Notes: generated from the letters alone by a model not told the origin. A DNA stretch of 64,000 bases from Pseudoflavonifractor sp. Marseille-P3106 (GCA_900169975.1 LT827126.1:248001-312000); one strand, 5' to 3'; shown: positions 27,501 to 36,693, numbered from the stretch's first letter. Program-made: numbers and translations.

Positions 27501-30500
27501 TCAGACCTTCACCGGCATCAACGATACCGTGTATGGTCCCACTACCACGCCTCCGACGGACCCTGGCACTTATAAAGTGGCCGTGACCTACACCATGGAG
27601 GCTGGTTATGACCAAATTCAGCCGCAGTATGCGAACCTGACCATCAATAAGGCCAACCAGGAGGCCCCTCTGGCTCCTGTGGTCACGGATGTGACGGACA
27701 CGACCATCACCATTGAGGTGGAAGAGGGCGTCGCATACAGCATCGATGGCGGCAAGACCTGGCAGACCAACGGTCTATTCACTGGCCTGAACCGCGATAC
27801 CGTCTACTCCATCATTCCCAAGGCCATTGAGACTGCTTATTGCAAGGAGCAGGTTGGCCCTGCTACGGAGCAGCGCACAGAACAGACGGTCATCCAATTC
27901 CCGGTCATTGCTGACCAGAGCTACGAGTTTGACGGAAACGCCAAAACCTTCGTGCTTCCCAAATCTATCCCTGGCATCTCCTCTATGACTATCGTCAGCT
28001 ATGGCGGACTCTCCACAGAGCCGTCTGCCGTTGGCGACTATGAGGTAGTCATTGCGTTCACCCCGGCGAGCGGCTATAAACTGCCGGATGAGGTGCCCAC
28101 ACCTGTTCTTCACATTGTAAAGAACAGCACTCCGCTGTCTCCCGTGCTGAAGGATGAGACCACAACCTACGATGGGACTCCCCAGGCATACCACGGTGCG
28201 GACAACATCCAGGGCATCACGTCTGTGACCATCACCTATGTGGGTTCCGACGGGATTCCGACAACAACTCCGCCCACCAATGCTGGCAGTTATGAAATCA
28301 CTGCTGATTTCACGCCTGACGACGGCTATACCATGGCCCCCGGCCCCTTTACGGCCACTCTTATTATCAAGAAGGCCCAGCAGGAGGCCCCGATTGTGGA
28401 CCTGGAGAAATCTGACGCGACCTCCCTGACTGCTACCGCGATTCCCGGTGCGGAATACAGCATTGACGGCGGCAGCAACTGGCAGGACAGCAATGTCTTT
28501 GAGAACCTGGACCCCTGCACCAGCTACACCATTCTGGTGCGGATGAAGGGTGACGAGAACCATGAGGCGTCTGCTACCCGGCCTGTTGTGGGGACTACGA
28601 CAAAGCATCAGGTCAATCTTCCCGAGATGCAGGATTATACGACTGTCTACAACGGGAATGGCCAGGCTTATCCCTACACAAGTACTCTGGCTGAGCTGGA
28701 TGGCGTGAAGACCGTGGAGGTCATGTACTTCGGTACGCTGACTAACGGCACACCTTATTCCAGCGCAGAGGCCCCTGTCAATGCCGGAACATACTCGGTC
28801 CGGTTCTACCTGACTCCCGAGACCAACTATGAACTGGAATCTGACACGGCTGAGGTCACGATGACCATTGAGCGGGCCTCTCAGACACTCTCTGACGCCC
28901 CCAGCATCGCAAATCGCACTACCACGACCATCGCCGTCAACCCGGTGCCTGGCGCTGAGTACAGCATCGACGGCGGCCGGACTTGGCAGGATTCACCCAA
29001 GTTCACCGGACTCACCGAGGGTACGGATTACACGGTGATGCAGCGCCTGGCCGAGACCGACAACTATGAGGCGTCCAATGCGACTTCTACGGATACGCAG
29101 ACAGTCGAGGATACCGGCCTCAATTACACCATCAACTACAAGGATGAGACCATCCACTTCGATGAGGAAGTGGTCCGTGGCGGTAATGACTACGCCATGA
29201 CGGACAAGCTGGAAGATGGCGACACCATCGTACCCGGCAGCACCATCTATGTGGGACTCATTGATGATGGCACCGGCAACAACGGCCCTGTCACCATCGA
29301 AATCCTGCCCGAGCGGCCCGCTACCCCGGATGTCACTGTAAATCCCTACGACTACAACATGAACAGCACTGCTGACATGGAGTATTCCAAGGATGGTGGC
29401 CTGACCTGGGAGCCCTGCACCGAGCAGATGAATGTGGAAGACCTTCAGGGTGAGACTCTGCTTGTCCGCATCGCGGCCACAGAGGACTCCTTCCACAGCG
29501 AGTCTTGCACCGTTGAGGTGCCCGTACGTGGCCCCGCTCCTGTGCTCACAATCAATAACGATACTGAGCGCATGGACTCCACGACGACCATGGAGTACTA
29601 TGACGGCGAGAGTTGGATTCCCTGCCTGGACAACATGTCCGTTTCCAATATGACAGGGGAGACCATCCTGGTGCGGTATAGCTGCGACGGCACCAACCCG
29701 GCAAGTAACTCCGCAACTGTGGTTATTCCGACCCGTAATACACTGCCTGGGTTCAGCTTCGACATGGAGAATGAGACCCTGGTCGCTGACTCCGCCCTTG
29801 GACAGGTCATGCAGAATGAGGCTTGGACCGATGTGGGTACTGGGTATGACGTATCTGACAAGTGCGGACAGACCCTGACCCTTCGTGCGAAGTTCGACGA
29901 CACCCACTTTGCCAGCCTGCCTGAGACCATCACGGTCCCGTTGCGCGGCGAAAAGCCTGCTCCTGTCATTGACAAGGAGACGGCCACGATTCCGAACCTG
30001 ACTGGTGCGGAGTACTCTACCGATAATGGCCTGTCCTGGAATCAGGTGCCCGGCGATGGCGTCCTTGATGTGTCTGACATGGCAGGGGAGACCATCCTCA
30101 TCCGTAAGGACAACACGGACAGTACCTTCGCCAGTGAGCCGGTCGAAGTAGACATCTACAATTATGCTGAAAAGCCGGATGTTACTTTGAACACCAAGGA
30201 TGAGACCATCAATACCACTACGGAGATGGACGTTTCCTCTGATGGAATCCACTGGACGCAGGCAACTGAGCCTCTGGATGTATCCACACAGGATGGCACG
30301 ACCATCTATATCCGCAACCACGGCTCTGAGGATGAGTTCCCCAGCGAGCCAGTTACTATCACCATTCCTGAGCGGCGTCCCGCGCCTAATGTGACGGTGG
30401 ATAACCGGACGGAGACTATCCAGCCTACCGGCGGCACCGAGTACAGCACAGACGGCGGTAAGACCTGGCAGGATGCCACGGACCCGCTGAAAATTTCTGA

Positions 30501-32391
30501 CCTGACCGGCGAGACAATTCTGATTCGTCAGCCCGCTACGGATGACGAGTTTGCAAGTTCCATTGCCACGGTCATCGTGCCGGAGCGTCCAGATGGCCCT
30601 GTGCTGGTACTGGATACCGAGAACGAGACAGTCAACACCACCACCGATATGGAATACTCCACGGATGGTGGAAACACCTGGAACCCGGCTCCCGAGCCGC
30701 TGGATGTGTCCGACCTGGCAGGCACCGAAATCCAAGTGCGGTATCCTGCTGATGACGATACCCCGGCCAGCAGCATTACCACTGTGACAGTCCCTGAGCG
30801 GCGTCCCGCGCCCGATGTGACGCTGGATACGGATACCGGAATCATCTCTCCGTCCACCGGCCTGGAGTACAGCGACGATGGCGGCGAGACCTGGAAGCCC
30901 TGCCCGGACCCCTTCGATGTCTCTGACATGGCAGGGGAGGACATCATTATCCGTGAACCCGCCACAGGCACTGACCTGCCCGGCGAAGAGGTCACTATCC
31001 ACATCCCGGAAAAGAATCCGACCCCAGATGTGACCCTGGACTATGGGAATGAGACCATCAACACCACCGACGATATGGAGTACTCCACGGACGGCGGTGA
31101 GACCTGGCAGCCCGCTACGGAGCCTCTGGACGTGTCCGATATGACAGACAAGGATATCGTGATTCGTGTGCCTGGTGATGACGACCATCTGGCAAGCGAT
31201 GAGCAGGTCATTCATGTGCCTGCCCGGCCTGCCGCCCCTGCCGTGGGCCACACCGATGAGACTCGGTACGGACGGGAGGACGGCTCTCTGACTGGAACTA
31301 CAACCGATATGGAGTACCGTGTCTCCGGCGGTAGCTGGACGAAGATTACCGGGACCTCCGTTACCGGGTTGGCCCCCGGCACTTACGAAGTGCGTTACAG
31401 CGCTACCGACTCCAGCCTGGCCAGTCTGACGCAGACTGTTGTTATCGAAGAGGGCCGCCGGTCCTCTGGTGGCGGCGGTGGCGGAAGCAGTGGCGGTGGG
31501 AGCAGTTCTTCCTCCGACTACACGGTCCGCTTTGACAGCAACGGCGGTTCCAAGGTGAATTCCCAGACGGTGGATAGAAACTCCACTGTTAAGGAGCCTA
31601 ATGACCCCACCAGAGACGGCTATATCTTCCTGGGATGGTATGAGGATAAGGACTTGGAAAACAAGTACGACTTCTCCGATGCCGTCAAGAAGAACATGAC
31701 GCTCTATGCCAAGTGGGAGAAGGTTCAGGACATCCCGGAGGACAAGACCTGGATGCTGAACAAGGAAGACCACATCGCGTACATCGCTGGCAGAACGGCG
31801 GATACGGCGGCTCCGAGAGCCAACATCACCCGTGGTGAAGTGGCCATGATTCTCTACCGTCTGCTGACAGATGAGGCTCGGGCGCAGTATGAGACCAACT
31901 ACTGCACCTTCTCCGACGTGGAGAGCGGCGCTTGGAACTACACCGCCATTGCGACCCTGGCGAATGCCGGTGTGCTGGCCGGATACAGTAACGGCCGGTT
32001 TGGTCCCCACGACAATATCACCCGGGCACAGTTGGCAACCATTCTCGCCCGCTTCTGCAATGAGACGGGAACGACTGGTTCTGACATGTTCACGGACATT
32101 TCCGGCCATTGGGCCCGGAACTACATCAACACAGCCGCTAAGGCCGGTCTTGTCCAGGGTTACGGCAACGGGACCTTTGGCCCGGATAACCTGATTACCC
32201 GCGCCGAGACGGTCGTCATGATTAACCGTATCCTGGAGCGGAAGGCTTCTGCAGACACTGTGGTTCCTGGCTACAAGGTGTTCTCTGACATCAGCGAGGC
32301 AGACTGGTTCTACTGGGACATCATCGAGGCTTCTAATGAGCACGATTATGACAAATCCAGCGGGACTGAGTATTGGACTGAACTGAACTAA
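24577..32391 (+). CDS. giant surface protein with MBG/Ig repeats and C-terminal SLH domains
   Basis: 2604 residues from ATG 24577. The longer in-frame start at 24433 overlaps the previous gene and lacks a signal peptide, whereas from 24577 a signal peptide (1-31, ending AFA) is clear. The first third has cysteine-containing modules (CGTCGA, CDQCGS). The middle alternates MBG-like modules (YDGNS, NAGTYKATVSF, TINKA) with YSIDGGKTWQ modules. Residues about 1580-2230 are shorter repeats (TTDMEYSTDGG.TW, PLDVSDMAGE, VPERR). A Gly/Ser linker, an InlB/Listeria-Bacteroides repeat (FDSNGG, FLGWYEDKDLE) and three SLH domains follow. It has no LPXTG signal. SLH position is opposite to that of the neighbouring giant protein. 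Confidence 0.92.
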   Translation: MRNDIIRRGLSGLLSGVMLIGLLPTAAFAAAPTDHNYQATEYKNQEPGVDENMEPGSDLNIYVSIDMSDGDEQIYSVHTCSDPQVSAPEISQATQDSPGLITYSCGTCGAYAEVEIPQLDDDALVSDGDTGLKANGVDWERWLGPDSYGSTVEGGEYIVRIQNRMFDAEYDLGPVGANDGIMLASNSATDDPTQWPASATKDVVQNTTPGNEPVYLFVDYEHPDSENHAIKAAHKCKEGASLVDESYKATSSADGLIKFTCDQCGSSAELTIPALTLDAFTLTPESQTDIENGVTYSGDEYTIAYDVASQYRRFIGTELNNNVHITDCGSYHVIITISNGCYDNVQLDGTDILTVRPKPVTPPSTDMFANKVYDGTSILDGKSFSYEDVNGEDISVPMTVYAVSFNGSQLSVDESTRVSDASPAGVYAITFQITDKNYCWDVEDAEPGKVYTKYSLITHVLPKANPIYVGDAESSITLQSGNSELYSVSVVAGQGGFDSSHPGETSTTVQFNRKDGSWNNARLNVSPVPVEVQSREIYKVTGVTATKPIGTEFSNLELPTTITVSAEGDYQATVPVLWDSSSYDPNTVSQTVYGTLDLSGHPELNNDGNIRAEATVNLTKGSVSAPTFTAFSKVYDGNSDALQLPATTEGIASMSVRYTGTSTAGSAYSSDAAPVNAGTYKATVSFTMEPGYEQLAAVEVDYTISKATQTCPAPTLASSTTTSITLNAVPGALYSKDNSVWSESPEFTNLVPGREYTFYQKLAATEDGNYEESPVVSAQFSTTQEQIDTPDLQAQTATYTGSPISYRVSPITGVAKSTVEYYVNDEWVSTAPTNAGTYPVRVTFTMNSGVAQLDPVETTLTINKADRQAPSAPTASNVGMTSISVTTIQGAVYSINGTTWQPSPLFEGLTPSTDYTVYAKYPADDNHNESPTSSTVIRTSNQSTSAGTVQSEVYTYDGEPKSLVADQPTGCTAVTQTFTGINDTVYGPTTTPPTDPGTYKVAVTYTMEAGYDQIQPQYANLTINKANQEAPLAPVVTDVTDTTITIEVEEGVAYSIDGGKTWQTNGLFTGLNRDTVYSIIPKAIETAYCKEQVGPATEQRTEQTVIQFPVIADQSYEFDGNAKTFVLPKSIPGISSMTIVSYGGLSTEPSAVGDYEVVIAFTPASGYKLPDEVPTPVLHIVKNSTPLSPVLKDETTTYDGTPQAYHGADNIQGITSVTITYVGSDGIPTTTPPTNAGSYEITADFTPDDGYTMAPGPFTATLIIKKAQQEAPIVDLEKSDATSLTATAIPGAEYSIDGGSNWQDSNVFENLDPCTSYTILVRMKGDENHEASATRPVVGTTTKHQVNLPEMQDYTTVYNGNGQAYPYTSTLAELDGVKTVEVMYFGTLTNGTPYSSAEAPVNAGTYSVRFYLTPETNYELESDTAEVTMTIERASQTLSDAPSIANRTTTTIAVNPVPGAEYSIDGGRTWQDSPKFTGLTEGTDYTVMQRLAETDNYEASNATSTDTQTVEDTGLNYTINYKDETIHFDEEVVRGGNDYAMTDKLEDGDTIVPGSTIYVGLIDDGTGNNGPVTIEILPERPATPDVTVNPYDYNMNSTADMEYSKDGGLTWEPCTEQMNVEDLQGETLLVRIAATEDSFHSESCTVEVPVRGPAPVLTINNDTERMDSTTTMEYYDGESWIPCLDNMSVSNMTGETILVRYSCDGTNPASNSATVVIPTRNTLPGFSFDMENETLVADSALGQVMQNEAWTDVGTGYDVSDKCGQTLTLRAKFDDTHFASLPETITVPLRGEKPAPVIDKETATIPNLTGAEYSTDNGLSWNQVPGDGVLDVSDMAGETILIRKDNTDSTFASEPVEVDIYNYAEKPDVTLNTKDETINTTTEMDVSSDGIHWTQATEPLDVSTQDGTTIYIRNHGSEDEFPSEPVTITIPERRPAPNVTVDNRTETIQPTGGTEYSTDGGKTWQDATDPLKISDLTGETILIRQPATDDEFASSIATVIVPERPDGPVLVLDTENETVNTTTDMEYSTDGGNTWNPAPEPLDVSDLAGTEIQVRYPADDDTPASSITTVTVPERRPAPDVTLDTDTGIISPSTGLEYSDDGGETWKPCPDPFDVSDMAGEDIIIREPATGTDLPGEEVTIHIPEKNPTPDVTLDYGNETINTTDDMEYSTDGGETWQPATEPLDVSDMTDKDIVIRVPGDDDHLASDEQVIHVPARPAAPAVGHTDETRYGREDGSLTGTTTDMEYRVSGGSWTKITGTSVTGLAPGTYEVRYSATDSSLASLTQTVVIEEGRRSSGGGGGGSSGGGSSSSSDYTVRFDSNGGSKVNSQTVDRNSTVKEPNDPTRDGYIFLGWYEDKDLENKYDFSDAVKKNMTLYAKWEKVQDIPEDKTWMLNKEDHIAYIAGRTADTAAPRANITRGEVAMILYRLLTDEARAQYETNYCTFSDVESGAWNYTAIATLANAGVLAGYSNGRFGPHDNITRAQLATILARFCNETGTTGSDMFTDISGHWARNYINTAAKAGLVQGYGNGTFGPDNLITRAETVVMINRILERKASADTVVPGYKVFSDISEADWFYWDIIEASNEHDYDKSSGTEYWTELN

Positions 32392-32411
32392 ATACACCCC
32401 GGAACAACCAC

Positions 32412-32448
32412 AAAGCCGGTGCTTGGCATCTGTCAGGCACCGGCTTTG
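32412..32448 (+). terminator. terminator of the giant protein unit
   Basis: AAAGCCGGTGC pairs with GCACCGGCTTT. The sequence resembles the terminator at 17578. Confidence 0.85.
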
Positions 32449-32460
32449 GCATCTTAAAAA

Positions 32461-32489
32461 TTGACTAATATAATTATAAATGGTATAAT
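32461..32489 (+). promoter_or_regulatory. family A promoter, sortase operon
   Basis: TTGACT (32461-32466), 17 bp, TATAAT (32484-32489), TGG before the -10. Confidence 0.88.
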
Positions 32490-32605
32490 ATTACCGACAA
32501 AGCGGAAACCCGCAATGTTGAAATCAGGCAGAAAAAACCTGGCTGCGCAAGGGGATTATGCAAGTCATGGGGCAACTGCCGAAATCAAGATAAGGAGTGA
32601 AGTAG

Positions 32606-33052
32606 ATGAAGCGTATCAAATCCCGTATCCCTTCCATCTGCGCGGCAGTCCTGATGGTCGGTTGCCTTTGTGCGACTACTGCCTTCGCCGCCGCGCCCAC
32701 GCCTCTGCCCAGTGTAGAGGAATCCATCGTTGTTGAGCAGATTCCTGCTCAGTATGATGGAGACAATGAAGTGGTTGTCCTGTCTGAAACGATTTCCGAT
32801 ACTGACGGCGCAGCCACCGATACGACCGCTCCGACTGAGGAGCAGACCGACCCGGCCGAGACCGCCGATGAGGAATCCGGCGGCTTTTTCGATTGGTATG
32901 TTGGGCTGTTCAGCAATAATGCCTTCGTCATTGTTTTTGTGGCGATTATCGCTGTTGTGGCCCTGCTGCTCATGAAGATGAAGTCCGGCGGCTCTCGCAG
33001 CAGAGGGAAGGCCAAAAGTAACAGCAAGTCCAATCGCAAAGACGGTCTGTAA
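32606..33052 (+). CDS. secreted/membrane protein of the sortase operon
   Basis: 148 residues from ATG 32606 (AAGGAGTG upstream). Signal peptide 1-29 (TTAFAA), an acidic Thr/Glu-rich linker to about residue 90, a transmembrane helix near 105-125 (FVIVFVAIIAVVALLLM) and a basic tail (SRSRGKAKSNSKSNRK). The protein is anchored with a small outer segment. Signal peptide, stalk, helix and positive tail resemble a sortase substrate, but there is no LPXTG-like pentapeptide before the helix. It is in one operon with the next protein and the sortase. Confidence 0.72.
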   Translation: MKRIKSRIPSICAAVLMVGCLCATTAFAAAPTPLPSVEESIVVEQIPAQYDGDNEVVVLSETISDTDGAATDTTAPTEEQTDPAETADEESGGFFDWYVGLFSNNAFVIVFVAIIAVVALLLMKMKSGGSRSRGKAKSNSKSNRKDGL

Positions 33053-33088
33053 GCGAAATCGAAAAAAGAGTAAAGGAGATTTTCGTTC

Positions 33089-34123
33089 ATGAAGCACAAA
33101 TTCGCAGGTCTCCTGATGGCCGGAGTAATGATGTGCTCGATGGCCGTCAGCACCTCGGCGGCGGAAGCTACTGATGCTACTCAGTCTCCTGCGCCAACAA
33201 CTACCCCAACCGTGAGCACCACGGATACAAACGCGCTCACGACTCAATCCCAGGTCCCCGCCTACCCGGTCGACATCCAGTATCCGACCGAGGAAGGTGG
33301 GCTTATCCGAAAGACCTTCGTGGTTTCCAGCCAGGAGGATATCGATCTTCTCGAACGCGGTGACATCGAGTACCAGGGAAAGGTCTACCACTTCCAGGAC
33401 ATCACCGTGGAGGAAATCGGCACACACGACGAGAAGAACTACATCGAGACTCTGACTGGTGAGTCCGATACCAAGGACACCGACAAGATTCTGGCTACGC
33501 TTGAGCTCAAGCGCGAGGTTACGACCGATGATGGGTACACCGGCGTGCTGGACCTGGATGCCTCCTCTCTGACTACTGAGGTGACTTCCTACGGCTCTAC
33601 CTCCAAGACCAAGACGGTCACAAAGTCCTACACGGGCCTCTCTGATGCAGACCTCACTTTCATCCCCAAGACTATCACAGAAAATGGCGTGACATGTTCT
33701 CTGGTTGATGTGGATTGGGTCGAGACAAGTCCCTACAACCCCTATGACCCGGACTACGGGAACCGTTTCAATGCCACCGCCAAGTACTCCGGCACTTATT
33801 CTTCCAGCTACGCCAAGGGTTACGCATATGAAGTAAAGTACTATGGAACAGTTGAGAAGGACGAGATTGAGGGGTATTCCTGCACCTTACTGTTTGCTCC
33901 TGAGGTTGAGGACGGCCACTGGTACGATGTTTTTGTCGGCGAGAATGCCAATCCCATCGCGGTGTTTGGAGCCATTGTCGTTCTTTGTCTCCTGCTTGCC
34001 TGTGCGGCTTTTACCATCGCTTCTCTGATTAAGCGCCGCAGAGGGCAGGAAGTCACTACCACGGAGGAGGTCATCGTTGATGACGGGACGAATACATCCA
34101 GTACGTCAACGGGCCAAAAATAA
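33089..34123 (+). CDS. anchored surface protein of the sortase operon
   Basis: 344 residues from ATG 33089 (TAAAGGAGA upstream). Signal peptide 1-25, a Thr/Pro-rich linker, then a folded domain of about 230 residues rich in strands and repeated SYGSTSKTKTVTKSYTG-like Thr/Ser stretches. One helix near residue 290-312 (PIAVFGAIVVLCLLLACAAF) is followed by a basic KRRRGQ tail. Topology matches the preceding protein. No family is recognised. It probably acts with the sortase on the cell surface. Confidence 0.72.
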   Translation: MKHKFAGLLMAGVMMCSMAVSTSAAEATDATQSPAPTTTPTVSTTDTNALTTQSQVPAYPVDIQYPTEEGGLIRKTFVVSSQEDIDLLERGDIEYQGKVYHFQDITVEEIGTHDEKNYIETLTGESDTKDTDKILATLELKREVTTDDGYTGVLDLDASSLTTEVTSYGSTSKTKTVTKSYTGLSDADLTFIPKTITENGVTCSLVDVDWVETSPYNPYDPDYGNRFNATAKYSGTYSSSYAKGYAYEVKYYGTVEKDEIEGYSCTLLFAPEVEDGHWYDVFVGENANPIAVFGAIVVLCLLLACAAFTIASLIKRRRGQEVTTTEEVIVDDGTNTSSTSTGQK

Positions 34124-34152
34124 ATCTATCCAAGAGGAAGAAAGGAAACGTC

Positions 34153-34995
34153 ATGAAACACTTTAACCGTATCACTGCTTTCATGCTTTCCGCCGCACTG
34201 GCTACGTCTTTATCGATTGCGCCAGCCAGTGCTATGAGCTACTCAGTGGATGGAGCAGACGGCGGCTTTTTCGGCCCAATCACTTCCATCGACTCAGAGC
34301 TTCAACCGGCGGATAGCGCATCTGATTACAGCAAGAATGCTGCCTATGCGCCTCCGGGCTTTGGCACTCCTGAGTCCTACATTCCCAACCGTGCTGAACA
34401 GCTCATCAACCTGAAAGGCACGGATGGCAATATGGACGGTGTGACGATTGTTGGCCCCGGCAGCATCGACGGGAATGCGACCAACAGCAGCATCACGATT
34501 GTCAACGGGTTCCCGTCCGTTGACGGTGGCCGGACCGCCAGCTCCTCCGGCACATCTGGAACGACCAGCGGAGCCATCGGCTTCACCCCGGTAACGGACA
34601 GCTCCTATTTTTCTAATGGGACGTTGGGTACTATCTCTATTCCGGCTATCGGCGTGAATTTCGGCGTCTATGAGGGTACAACCAGCGCTGACATGCGGTA
34701 CGGTGCAGGACATTTTAATGGCACCTCGATTTGGGACGGCAATGTTTGCCTGGCTGCGCACAACAGAGGCGTGTCCAACAACTTTGGAAAAATTCACACT
34801 CTGTCTGCTGGTGATACCATTACCCTGAAAACGGTGTATGGCACTCGAACCTACAGCGTGAGCAGCGTCCAAAAGGTCCATGAGACCGACACGACCTGCC
34901 TGCAGGACAGCGCGAGCAACATGATTACGCTGGTCACTTGCGTGGCCAATGAGCGTGAATACCGCTACGTTGTCCAGGGCTACCAGGTCGGCTGA
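34153..34995 (+). CDS. secreted sortase
   Basis: 280 residues. Signal peptide 1-27 (PASA), a Ser/Gly-rich linker to about residue 155, then a sortase domain starting LGTISIPAIGVNFGVYEG. The triad is visible: His203 (LAAHNRG), Cys263 in TLVTC, and Arg271 (or Arg268) in NEREYRYV. Sortases cut a sorting signal and join the protein to the wall or to another subunit. The TLVTC form and the lack of a C-terminal anchor fit classes C or D loosely. No LPXTG substrate was seen in this window, so its target may be elsewhere or have a non-standard signal. Confidence 0.9.
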   Translation: MKHFNRITAFMLSAALATSLSIAPASAMSYSVDGADGGFFGPITSIDSELQPADSASDYSKNAAYAPPGFGTPESYIPNRAEQLINLKGTDGNMDGVTIVGPGSIDGNATNSSITIVNGFPSVDGGRTASSSGTSGTTSGAIGFTPVTDSSYFSNGTLGTISIPAIGVNFGVYEGTTSADMRYGAGHFNGTSIWDGNVCLAAHNRGVSNNFGKIHTLSAGDTITLKTVYGTRTYSVSSVQKVHETDTTCLQDSASNMITLVTCVANEREYRYVVQGYQVG

Positions 34996-35017
34996 GGGGC
35001 ATAATCGCCCACAATTT

Positions 35018-35045
35018 GCCCCCGGTCATTGACCGGGGGCATTTT
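35018..35045 (+). terminator. terminator of the sortase operon
   Basis: GCCCCCGGTC, loop ATT, GACCGGGGGC, then ATTTT. Confidence 0.9.
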
Positions 35046-35092
35046 CAGAACAAAATTTACCAAAAACTAATTTGCAGAGGAGGTGACGTCGT

Positions 35093-36091
35093 GTGAGCCA
35101 ATCAGAATCCGTACAGAGAACGACAGACAACGCCGCTAGATTCTCTGCACACCGCCTTCTCATGGCCCAGGAAGCTCAGGAAGCACAGGAGGCGGCAAAG
35201 TCGAAAGCCAGACCACGGCGCGTTCAGAGTGGCGGATATAGCCTTATTTCGGCGACGCAGTTGCTGCTTTCTGGCAAGCCGAGTAAGCAGAAGCCAGAAA
35301 TTCGGGCTCCAAAAGACAAACAGCCTGTGGCAGCGAGTTGGGAAGAGTTCACTTCTCTGGCAGAGAAGGCCACCGCAGGCAGAAAGGATATTCCTCAGTC
35401 AGTCGAACCCGAGGTCCCAGCTATACAGCATGATGAGGCTCCGGCAATCATTGAAGAAGCAAAAAAGACAGGGGAGGACATCGAAGAAAGCCCTGATGTC
35501 CTGGATGCCAAGGCTCGTGAGGAATTTGAAAAGGCGGCTGCAGAGACCGCAAAAGAGGACCAGAAATATATTGTTGATAAGAGAACTCTGATTTGCCACT
35601 TTGCCTGGTGCGACCGGGCCAGCGAGATACCGGAGGAATATCAACTCAAGGTTGCCTACGTTCCATTTCAAGGCAGAATCGCGCTATGCACAAACTGCTT
35701 CCGGGACAAGACCAGAGAGCAGCAGCTCAAGACCTATTTAAAGACCTGTAAGCCTGGTTCCAAGAACGATATCGTGTCCAAGGCAATCGTAGCATACTGT
35801 GAAAAGCTCGGTATCCATGCAGAAGTCAAAGCAGGTGTGGCCTACATAACAACGGTAGCAGGGGAGTGGTACTTTACCTACAACGACCGTCCTATCGTTC
35901 TCCACCACAAAAATGCGGAAAAGAGATATGATGCGCAGGGCCACGAGAAGAAAAACCAGTACCACATTCAAGAACAGAAGTTTTATTCCCCAGCCCACGC
36001 CCTGGCTTACATCGCAATCCACGACCGGCCGGAGCGGGCTCTCGCAATCGCAGCGGAGCAACTGGGCTACATGAACCGCTCAAACGGATAA
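35093..36091 (+). CDS. hypothetical protein with coiled N-terminal half and cysteine motif
   Basis: 332 residues from GTG 35093, preceded by GGAGGTGA. Residues 1-155 are Ala/Glu/Lys-rich, with heptad-like AQEAQEAQEAAKSKA, and probably helical or disordered. Residues about 160-215 contain CHFAWCDRA and CTNCFRD, a likely zinc-binding group. The C-terminal 100 residues form an alpha/beta domain (HAEVKAGVAYITTVAGEWYF). Not recognised. A nucleic-acid-associated role is possible but unproven. No promoter is obvious in the 48-base gap after the sortase terminator. Confidence 0.65.
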   Translation: MSQSESVQRTTDNAARFSAHRLLMAQEAQEAQEAAKSKARPRRVQSGGYSLISATQLLLSGKPSKQKPEIRAPKDKQPVAASWEEFTSLAEKATAGRKDIPQSVEPEVPAIQHDEAPAIIEEAKKTGEDIEESPDVLDAKAREEFEKAAAETAKEDQKYIVDKRTLICHFAWCDRASEIPEEYQLKVAYVPFQGRIALCTNCFRDKTREQQLKTYLKTCKPGSKNDIVSKAIVAYCEKLGIHAEVKAGVAYITTVAGEWYFTYNDRPIVLHHKNAEKRYDAQGHEKKNQYHIQEQKFYSPAHALAYIAIHDRPERALAIAAEQLGYMNRSNG

Positions 36092-36113
36092 CAGAATAAT
36101 TCAGATTTGGGTG

Positions 36114-36142
36114 TTGACATCGACGATAACATAATGTATAAT
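36114..36142 (+). promoter_or_regulatory. promoter of the 48-codon ORF
   Basis: TTGACA (36114-36119), 17 bp, TATAAT (36137-36142): a consensus promoter, not of the family A spacer type. Confidence 0.85.
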
Positions 36143-36194
36143 AGCATCATCAAGAGAAAAGCGCCAGAGATGCGCTTAGAAAGGATAACTCACA

Positions 36195-36341
36195 ATGGCT
36201 ACCGTTCGTTCGCTGAAAAATAGTATCTATTTTATTGAGTGGAGCTATAATGAATCTAGCCCCACCATTTGTGATGCTCTTTTTCGGGACAGAACGAATT
36301 GCCAGAGAAAGGCCGTAAATACTGGTTTTCACGACAGATAA
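36195..36341 (+). CDS. 48-residue protein between strong promoter and strong terminator
   Basis: ATG 36195 follows AAAGGATAA. The frame runs MATVRSLKNSIYFIEWSYNE and ends at TAA 36339. It lies alone between a consensus promoter and a terminator, so either this peptide or the RNA itself is the product. Two cysteines are present and no membrane segment. I recognise no family. Confidence 0.55.
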   Translation: MATVRSLKNSIYFIEWSYNESSPTICDALFRDRTNCQRKAVNTGFHDR

Positions 36342-36380
36342 TCGGATGGAACGGCATTTTAGTTAAATAGGCTTTTCACG

Positions 36381-36420
36381 ACGACCGAGCGAGGCATCAC
36401 GCCAGGCTCGGTCGTTTTTT
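36381..36420 (+). terminator. terminator
   Basis: ACGACCGAGC pairs with GCTCGGTCGT, followed by TTTTTT. Confidence 0.9.
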
Positions 36421-36509
36421 GCATCCCACATCAAAGTCAAAATAGAAGTCCAGGTCCACAGAAGGAAATTCAGGTGGGCTTAGGTAACTATACTATTGGT
36501 AATCAATTT

Positions 36510-36602
36510 GGAGAGGTGAGCCCAATGGTAAGGCAGCAGATTGCTAATCTGTCTGACCCCTGCAAATGGGGTTTGAGGGTTCGAGTCCCTCCCTCTTCGC
36601 CA
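36510..36602 (+). tRNA. tRNA-Ser (GCU)
   Basis: Acceptor GGAGAGG pairs with CCTCTTC. Anticodon loop TTGCTAA. Long variable arm, as expected for serine. CCA is encoded. Confidence 0.95.
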
Positions 36603-36605
36603 CAC

Positions 36606-36693
36606 GGCAGGGTGTGGTAATGGTAGCCAATCGGTCCCGAAAACCGACGGTCTGAAACATGGCCTGTGGGTTCGAGTCCCACTCCTGTCGCCA
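36606..36693 (+). tRNA. tRNA-Ser (CGA)
   Basis: Acceptor GGCAGGG pairs with TCCTGTC. Anticodon loop CCCGAAA gives CGA. Long variable arm and encoded CCA. Confidence 0.93.

Noticed and set aside
17925..32397. Long antisense frames under the giant surface genes (for example 28993-32397 minus, 1134 codons)
   Set aside because: Repetitive, codon-biased sense genes create long antisense frames. They lack ribosome sites and recognisable domains.
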